Shown here: one piece after another, positions 59,381-64,000 of the stretch
Layout of the letters: every line of letters starts with the position of its first letter
How positions within the stretch are numbered: the first letter of the stretch is position 1
DNA from: Candidatus Poribacteria bacterium
Lineage (GTDB): Bacteria; Poribacteria; WGA-4E; WGA-3G
Assembly: GCA_958295815.1 (NCBI GenBank)
Contig: OY282374.1
Span: 4,058,682 to 4,122,681 of the forward strand
Direction: 5' to 3'
DNA length: 64,000 bases
Made by a program: the position numbers and the translations under genes
The notes under the pieces: generated by a model
Told to the model about the DNA's origin: nothing
What the model saw: only the letters and a program-made list of their open reading frames with translations
Databases searched by the model: none

Positions 59381-62215
59381 TTACTTCTGTAATTTCAAAT
59401 TACTCCACGTTGTCGTCAGCTTACCAGAGGCGTTGACGTTTCCACGCATATGGGTCGTCTGCAGCGTTGTGCGATGACCATCTAAGGAGACATCTTCGAT
59501 CTGGTAATAGTACGCAACGTTGGGTTTCGCGGTCTTATCTGTGTAGGAATACACATGCTTTTCACTCGTCGTGCCGTGACCAGCAATGATCCCTGTGAGA
59601 TTAATGACTTGGAACTCACCGTCTTTGCTTTCAGCGCGTAGGATGTTAAACCCAGCGTTGTTCAGCTCAGATTCGGTGACCCATGTGATAACAACTTGAC
59701 CTGTCGCTTTGTCGCGAACCGGACGGAAACTCGCCAATGAGACGGGCAGCGGACCACCAAGACGGTAGCCGGGAGTACCGACATCATCACGGTGTCCGAA
59801 GTATGCCAAGCCTGCACCTGTGAGATCCGACTGTATCCATGACTCAACCACAGTGCCATCACTTGCTGGATCACTGGTACCATCAAGTTTGGATGTACCG
59901 TATTGACGGACGAGTGATTGACGGACATCACCACGTGCGGGGAGTTCCCACTCGACGATACGGGACGCACCATCAACCATAACGTTTCCGGCTTCATCGA
60001 CGACCATATCTTCATCTTCACGAGAATCGTTGTCAATGTCGGCTTTGTCGGTAAGCTTCAGGTAGAAACCGTCAGGACTCAGCAGCACACTTCCGCGTGT
60101 CGTCAGGCCCAACTCGCGACGGTGATGTTCAAAGAGGTTATAGACGCGGTTATCTGGCACGTCATTCGCACCGGGACCCGAAACAATCAAAAGCGTCTGG
60201 TTCGGTAAAATGACTGCATCCTCAAAGATGAACGAGGAATCGACATAGGATTCGACGGCATCTGTGGCGTTGCGGATCTCAAGTTCCCAACCCGCAATGT
60301 TGACAGCTTGCGTCATGGACTGGTTATAAAGTTCAATCCACTGCACGAGATTCCAACGCGGACCGGCATCATACATGACTTCAGAAATGCTAATCAGATT
60401 TGATGCGATCTCCATACCGTCAGGATCGGGATCTGTGGTGTCGAAATCGTCAACGGTATCAGCGATCATGTTCTCATAACCGGGTGTACCCGGAGCAGTG
60501 TCCAAGTCAACCTCTCGGTCATAGCCAAGACCGTGTGTATCGGCACCCGTAACCTTTTCCCACGCGCCTTTGTGTCGACCGTTGGCATTCTCAATGCCGT
60601 AGTTACCGGCTTCAATGCCTTTGGGTATACGCGCCCAAGCAGAATGGTTGCCATCAGAAGCAAAGGCACCGACCTTGTCATCACCCATTTTCAGGTAGTT
60701 TTTGAAGGGCAGGACTTGCGTACGTGAATCACGATCGTTATCGTAGCCAGTGGTTTCATTGCTTCCGGCTGCGTCTTGGATCGCCTCATGCGTATTATCC
60801 TTGTCGAGTGCGTTTCTCAGGAGCAGTAAGAAATCACCACCATCTGGGAGATCCAAAGCATCACTAATGATATAGAGATGCTGCGCACCTTTCTGGAGTT
60901 GATCGGCATTCGCATCGAGAAGGATGTCGAGGTTAACACCACCCGCAAGTTCGGTTTCACCCGGATCGCGGTTGACGATCAAGAGAATCTCTTGCGCACC
61001 CAACTCATACTCAGGGAAGACCACAAGCGTTTTCTCGCCATCGGGCGCACCGTTCTTTTTGCCACCAGCGTAGACGTTGAGTTCCCAATCTTTGAGCTGG
61101 ACTTCAGAATCATCCTCGCTCGGATCAGAGATGTTCTTGATCTCAATCCAGTCGAGATCGCTACCCTCAGCGTTGCGTACCTCGTTGATAACGAGTGAAT
61201 TCGCTGGCGGTGCAGTGGTTGCTGCGGCGCGAGCGTAATCCGTAGGATCTAAGCCATCACCCGGATTGGCGATAAGATACGACGTTCCTACATTCCTGCG
61301 AGCGAAGGGATCCGTTTCCTCCCAAGAACCCGCTTCATGACCATTCGGCACACCATCAACCGCTTTTGCAGCGTCGTAATTGATTTTACGAGACGCTGAA
61401 ATGATCGGCACTTGTGGAAATGCATCTGGAGCTGTCTGTACAGCAAGGCGTCCATTTTGACCTGGAAACGTGTAACGCCCTTTAATACCCAAATCATCGA
61501 ATTCCACGTTACTGATACGGTCAACGACGACGTGGCTATGATCACGATCTTCTGTGATCGCTTTGCCCTTATCTGGATCCGCGGCATTTACCCGGTTGGT
61601 AAACATACCACTTCCATAGGCATACGCAGATAAGCGAACTTCCAGGGCAGTGGGGGTAGCTGCATTTGCAGCACCAGTAACGTTGAGGTAATTCGTTGGC
61701 AGTTCAGTTGGGAAAGATGAAACTAACACGTAAAGTTCATTAGTTCCGATAGTAATTTCTCTGCCTGATGCGTTGTAAAACTCAACAAAGATGCTTGCTT
61801 GCATACCAGCAGGATCAGTACCACTTTCATTGAGACCCCAACCGATTTCGCTGATAACCAGCTCTTTCGGATCAAGGTTTAAACTCTCATCGGCAATCAC
61901 TTCGATCATCCAATCAGACTGAAACATATCGTTTAGCGTAGCAAGATCTGATGTTGCATAAGTAGTGCGGGCAGGACTCTCAATCTCGGACGTATCAGCA
62001 TCTGCGCCAACAGCATAAACAGCAAAAGCACCCGCAGAGATTACACCTGCTCCTTCACCGGGATCTGCTGTATCATTATCGCCATTCAGATCTGCGGCTG
62101 CATGTGGGGGCACTAACCAATTAACCTGCGCTTCTGCGACGATCGGTAGGCAGAGCGACGCAATCAGTAAAAAAACTAAACTTGTCAAGGAAAATGTCAA
62201 TTTATTTGACAACAT
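59381..62215 (-). CDS. Secreted lamin-tail-domain protein, 944 aa
   Basis: Signal peptide (about 1-29, IVAEAQ). Three lamin-tail (LTD) domains are recognisable from their openings and WIEIxN cores: KELVISEIGWGLNE/IFVEFYNAS (near 120), NSLVINEVRNAE/DWIEIKNIS (near 340) and NLISISEVMYDAG/QWIELYNQS (near 620). The C-terminal 120 residues (PVSLASFRPVRDKATG, VITWVTESELNNAGFNILRA, VAYYYQIEDVSLDG) form a fibronectin-like module seen at the end of many secreted proteins. LTD proteins are extracellular in bacteria, often linked with nucleases or adhesion; no nuclease domain here. Six strong promoters and a structured leader lie upstream. Confidence 0.85.
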   Translation of the reverse strand: MLSNKLTFSLTSLVFLLIASLCLPIVAEAQVNWLVPPHAAADLNGDNDTADPGEGAGVISAGAFAVYAVGADADTSEIESPARTTYATSDLATLNDMFQSDWMIEVIADESLNLDPKELVISEIGWGLNESGTDPAGMQASIFVEFYNASGREITIGTNELYVLVSSFPTELPTNYLNVTGAANAATPTALEVRLSAYAYGSGMFTNRVNAADPDKGKAITEDRDHSHVVVDRISNVEFDDLGIKGRYTFPGQNGRLAVQTAPDAFPQVPIISASRKINYDAAKAVDGVPNGHEAGSWEETDPFARRNVGTSYLIANPGDGLDPTDYARAAATTAPPANSLVINEVRNAEGSDLDWIEIKNISDPSEDDSEVQLKDWELNVYAGGKKNGAPDGEKTLVVFPEYELGAQEILLIVNRDPGETELAGGVNLDILLDANADQLQKGAQHLYIISDALDLPDGGDFLLLLRNALDKDNTHEAIQDAAGSNETTGYDNDRDSRTQVLPFKNYLKMGDDKVGAFASDGNHSAWARIPKGIEAGNYGIENANGRHKGAWEKVTGADTHGLGYDREVDLDTAPGTPGYENMIADTVDDFDTTDPDPDGMEIASNLISISEVMYDAGPRWNLVQWIELYNQSMTQAVNIAGWELEIRNATDAVESYVDSSFIFEDAVILPNQTLLIVSGPGANDVPDNRVYNLFEHHRRELGLTTRGSVLLSPDGFYLKLTDKADIDNDSREDEDMVVDEAGNVMVDGASRIVEWELPARGDVRQSLVRQYGTSKLDGTSDPASDGTVVESWIQSDLTGAGLAYFGHRDDVGTPGYRLGGPLPVSLASFRPVRDKATGQVVITWVTESELNNAGFNILRAESKDGEFQVINLTGIIAGHGTTSEKHVYSYTDKTAKPNVAYYYQIEDVSLDGHRTTLQTTHMRGNVNASGKLTTTWSNLKLQK

Positions 62216-62269
62216 TCGTTATTTTCCTCCATTGTAAATTCAAACTAAAAATCGTTATATCTAACATCG

Positions 62270-62315
62270 TAGGGCGATACTAACGATCGCCCCAGTGTGC
62301 GTTAGCATAACGCAC
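62270..62315 (-). other. Two leader hairpins before the lamin-tail gene
   Basis: GGGCGAT/ATCGCCC (62272-62292) and the perfect stem GTGCGTTA/TAACGCAC (62297-62315) lie 57-100 nt upstream of the start codon, inside the predicted leader. Confidence 0.55.
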
Positions 62316-62378
62316 TTCTAACATAATCAAACATCAAGAACAGATTCAGGGATGAAATCCATTCTGAACTAACCTTTT

Positions 62379-62607
62379 AGGGTTCGGAAATCCTTTTTAC
62401 CGAGGTATCGGGATTTGGAAAACCCTTTTACTTATTGACGTATTAATTGTAAAACAGTTACGAAAAAAAGTCAAATACTTTTAGCGGTGCCCCGTAGGGA
62501 TTCAGGAATCTCGCTACGTTTCTGACCGCTGGGTCTTGGATCGGACCGCTGAGGTTTCCGGTTTCTTTGTTGAAAGATCGGAAGCGTTTTGCGGATTTCC
62601 GAACCCT
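62379..62607. repeat. 15-bp perfect inverted repeat enclosing 199 nt
   Basis: AGGGTTCGGAAATCC (62379-62393) and GGATTTCCGAACCCT (62593-62607) are exact reverse complements. RNA made from the upstream promoters could close a large stem; the enclosed part has smaller GGTTTCC/GGAAACC-like elements and promoter P1. Confidence 0.7.
62446..62474 (-). promoter_or_regulatory. Promoter P1 of the lamin-tail gene
   Basis: Minus strand TTGACT (62474-62469), 17-nt spacer, TACAAT (62451-62446). Confidence 0.65.
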
Positions 62608-62695
62608 GATTTATTACGCTAATTTATTCCTAAAACGCTATTTCTGGGAAAAGGGTTACGAGAAATCTCATAACCTTCCATCTATTGTTGTAGAA

Positions 62696-62724
62696 ATTAT
62701 ACCACAATTGTCGTGTGATGTCAA
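62696..62724 (-). promoter_or_regulatory. Promoter P2, perfect consensus
   Basis: Minus strand TTGACA (62724-62719), 17-nt spacer ending TGTGG, TATAAT (62701-62696), with an AT-rich stretch just upstream of the -35. Confidence 0.8.
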
Positions 62725-62802
62725 GAATTTCTTCAAAAAAGTTGTGTGCGTTGTTAAGAGCCGTGCGTAAGTGAGTGAACAGTCAAGCTTTAACTTGTGT
62801 TA

Positions 62803-62831
62803 ATTATACCCGAAGTTGCGTTTTTTGTCAA
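62803..62831 (-). promoter_or_regulatory. Promoter P3, perfect consensus
   Basis: Minus strand TTGACA (62831-62826), 17-nt spacer, TATAAT (62808-62803), preceded by an A6 tract that could act as an UP element. Confidence 0.8.
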
Positions 62832-62905
62832 ATTTTTTCCAAAAAATATTTTCGGGACTGGCGTGTGCCGTTTTTTTCGGGCTTTACATTAGGGTTAACA
62901 CTGCT

Positions 62906-62934
62906 ATTGTAAAAGAGTTGCGAAAAAATGTCAA
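62906..62934 (-). promoter_or_regulatory. Promoter P4
   Basis: Minus strand TTGACA (62934-62929), 17-nt spacer, TACAAT (62911-62906), A6 tract upstream. Confidence 0.75.
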
Positions 62935-62957
62935 CCTCTTTTTTCAGGTATATTGGA

Positions 62958-62987
62958 ATTATACCACAATCGTTATTTCGGTGTCAA
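62958..62987 (-). promoter_or_regulatory. Promoter P5
   Basis: Minus strand TTGACA (62987-62982), 18-nt spacer, TATAAT (62963-62958), A7 tract upstream. Confidence 0.75.
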
Positions 62988-63033
62988 CATTTTTTTGAAA
63001 AAACGTGTTTCGGGGTAAATATGGGTATAATTA

Positions 63034-63063
63034 ATTGTAGCATAGTTTGGTGGGGTGTGTCAA
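63034..63063 (-). promoter_or_regulatory. Promoter P6
   Basis: Minus strand TTGACA (63063-63058), 18-nt spacer, TACAAT (63039-63034). Farthest upstream of the six. Confidence 0.7.
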
Positions 63064-63253
63064 GTTATTTTGTCAGAACCAAAATTTACACGATTAAAGG
63101 ATGAACAGGAGGAGTGGAGATATGTTGTATATATTAATGTCAAGTTAAGTGTATGGAATGATTATTGTCAGAACCAGGATTTACAGGATTAAAGGATTGG
63201 CGGGCGATTGTCCATATCCGCTCAACCCAATCTACGGGACTGAAAACCTCTTG

Positions 63254-63682
63254 AGTCCCGGAGGGACGGAAGGTGTATAGAAACGCGCCATTAGGAAAAT
63301 CTAAAGCCCCAGAGGGGCGACAGGTGTATAGGAGGCGACAGGTGTATAGGAGGCGACAGGTGTATCAGACATCAGGCACCTCTACTGGCACTATGTCTAT
63401 AAATCACAATAATACCCTCTTCAGCCCCAGCGGGGCGGTAGGTGTATAGAAACACATCATTAGGAAAATCTAAAGCCCCAGAGGGCGACAAGTGTATAGG
63501 AGGCGACAGGTGTATAGAAGGCGACAGGTGGCTCAGACATTTGACGCGTCTGCTCTCACTATGCCAAAAAATCACAATAATACCCTCTTCAGTCCCGGAG
63601 GGACGGAAGGTGTATAGAAACGCGTCATTAGGAAAATCTAAGCCCCAGCGGGGCGAAAGGTGTATAGGAGGCGACAGGTGGC
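63254..63682. repeat. REP-like palindrome cluster beside the transposase
   Basis: At least ten short units of the form (palindrome)-GACAGGTGTATAG. The palindrome is GCCCCAGCGGGGC, GCCCCAGAGGGGC or GTCCCGGAGGGAC, or it is lost, leaving GGAGGCGACAGGTGTATA. Longer blocks (TAGAAACGCGTCATTAGGAAAATCTAA) recur near 63279, 63448 and 63615. The units end two bases before the stop of the Y1 transposase gene. The gap 63064-63253 carries two TCAGAACCxxxATTTACACGATT-type repeats and no gene. Confidence 0.8.
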
Positions 63683-64000
63683 TCAGACATCAGACGTATC
63701 TTCCGAATCAAATACATACTTCGGATTATACGGAACATTAAAACGCTTCAGAAACTCAAGATACTCCTCCCTGAATGTCTGACGCGAATGATGTGCCTCT
63801 TGATTTTTAATATAACGAACAACAATATCTAATTGAGAATGCGAATATGAAAATGCCCCAAAGCCTGCTTGCCATTCAAACCTGCCAGCAATCCACGCCT
63901 TTTTGTTAATGAATTTCGACGAATTGGCTTTGATGTCTTGTACTAAATCAGAGAGAGCAATATCAGGGGTTATGCCAACGAGTATATGAATATGATCTGG
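63683..64000 (-). CDS. Y1 transposase, IS200/IS605 or RAYT-like, cut by window
   Basis: The last 105 residues of the product are visible; the N-terminus lies beyond 64000. The HUH motif is seen as PDHIHILVGI, followed by LVQDIKANSSKFIN, FEWQAGFGAFSYSHSQLD and the catalytic Tyr helix VVRYIKNQEAHHSRQTF, ending NVPYNPKYVFDSEDTSDV. This is the TnpA/REP-associated single-strand transposase family. It sits against the palindrome cluster whose units recur elsewhere in the window, the arrangement expected of a transposase that moves REP-like elements. No tnpB is visible. Confidence 0.87.
   Translation of the reverse strand, partial: PDHIHILVGITPDIALSDLVQDIKANSSKFINKKAWIAGRFEWQAGFGAFSYSHSQLDIVVRYIKNQEAHHSRQTFREEYLEFLKRFNVPYNPKYVFDSEDTSDV

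Noticed and set aside
62567..62998. Plus-strand frames of 60-67 codons in the promoter array
   Set aside because: AT-rich, Phe/Lys-rich, no RBS; they cross the minus-strand promoter boxes.
63254..63682. Possible CRISPR array
   Set aside because: Repeats are short, variable palindromes with irregular spacing and similar spacers; no cas genes. Fits REP-like elements instead.

Overview
The window looks like a chromosomal segment of an uncultured bacterium of the Candidatus Poribacteria type. I infer this from several secreted proteins ending in a near-identical FlgD/T9SS-like module (motif ANYPNPFNPETWIPY), the mix of phytanoyl-CoA dioxygenase, enolase-superfamily, sugar-isomerase, Gfo/Idh/MocA, FG-GAP/ASPIC and sulfatase-fold genes, and the abundance of short dispersed palindromes. 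Gram-negative traits are present (lipoproteins, a heptosyltransferase-like GT9). No rRNA, tRNA or CRISPR array was recognised. Promoters are often easy to read: many genes have TTGAC[A/T] and TATAAT/TACAAT/TAAAAT boxes 17-18 nt apart.

Layout. 1-5.4 kb: a cut Nramp-like transporter coupled to a PhyH dioxygenase, a 44-aa membrane peptide, an M23 peptidase, a solute-binding protein and a solitary HicB-like gene. 5.5-7.2 kb: one open frame joining an ECF sigma factor to a complete FtsZ GTPase core. 7.2-13 kb (minus): permease, lipoprotein and tatD; then SDR, enolase-superfamily and isomerase genes for sugar-acid-type catabolism. 13.2-14.3 kb: dockerin/cadherin-like secreted protein. 14.5-22.4 kb (plus): glnE, NHL protein, glutamate dehydrogenase, pdxJ, a HAD phosphatase and rluB. 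22.4-23.4 kb (minus): a thioredoxin-TPR protein whose first CxxC cysteine is encoded by in-frame UGA, a probable selenoprotein. 23.4-29 kb (minus): zinc-ribbon protein and the cluster HNH-rnpA-yidD-yidC-khpB-mnmE, the usual neighbourhood of dnaA/rpmH, here without them.

29.3-39.4 kb: FG-GAP/ASPIC protein, two tandem malectin-like secreted proteins, isochorismatase-like hydrolase with rimI, MocR-type aminotransferase, then a probable operon of sulfatase-fold enzyme, zinc peptidase lipoprotein, a second lipoprotein and GT9. 39.5-45.6 kb: tandem repeat block, groEL/groES (a sigma-54-like promoter and palindromes upstream, no CIRCE), oxidoreductase, a nuclease remnant with GIEQ repeats, TauE/SafE with an apparent AUC start, bS21 and a dsRNA-binding protein. 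45.8-49.8 kb: methyltransferase, BrkB/YihY protein, and a redoxin/cytochrome/copper-monooxygenase fusion. 49.9-62.2 kb (minus): two giant Ig-like/YWTD-propeller/dockerin proteins, a PD-(D/E)xK nuclease and a lamin-tail-domain protein. The last gene is preceded by six near-consensus promoters in 620 bp. The right edge holds a Y1 (IS200/RAYT-like) transposase next to a cluster of the palindromic repeats also scattered elsewhere in the window.

The strongest leads are the ECF sigma-FtsZ fusion, the UGA-containing thioredoxin with a hairpin just after the UGA, the six-promoter array, and the non-canonical start of the TauE/SafE gene. All function calls rest on reading motifs by eye; no database was searched.
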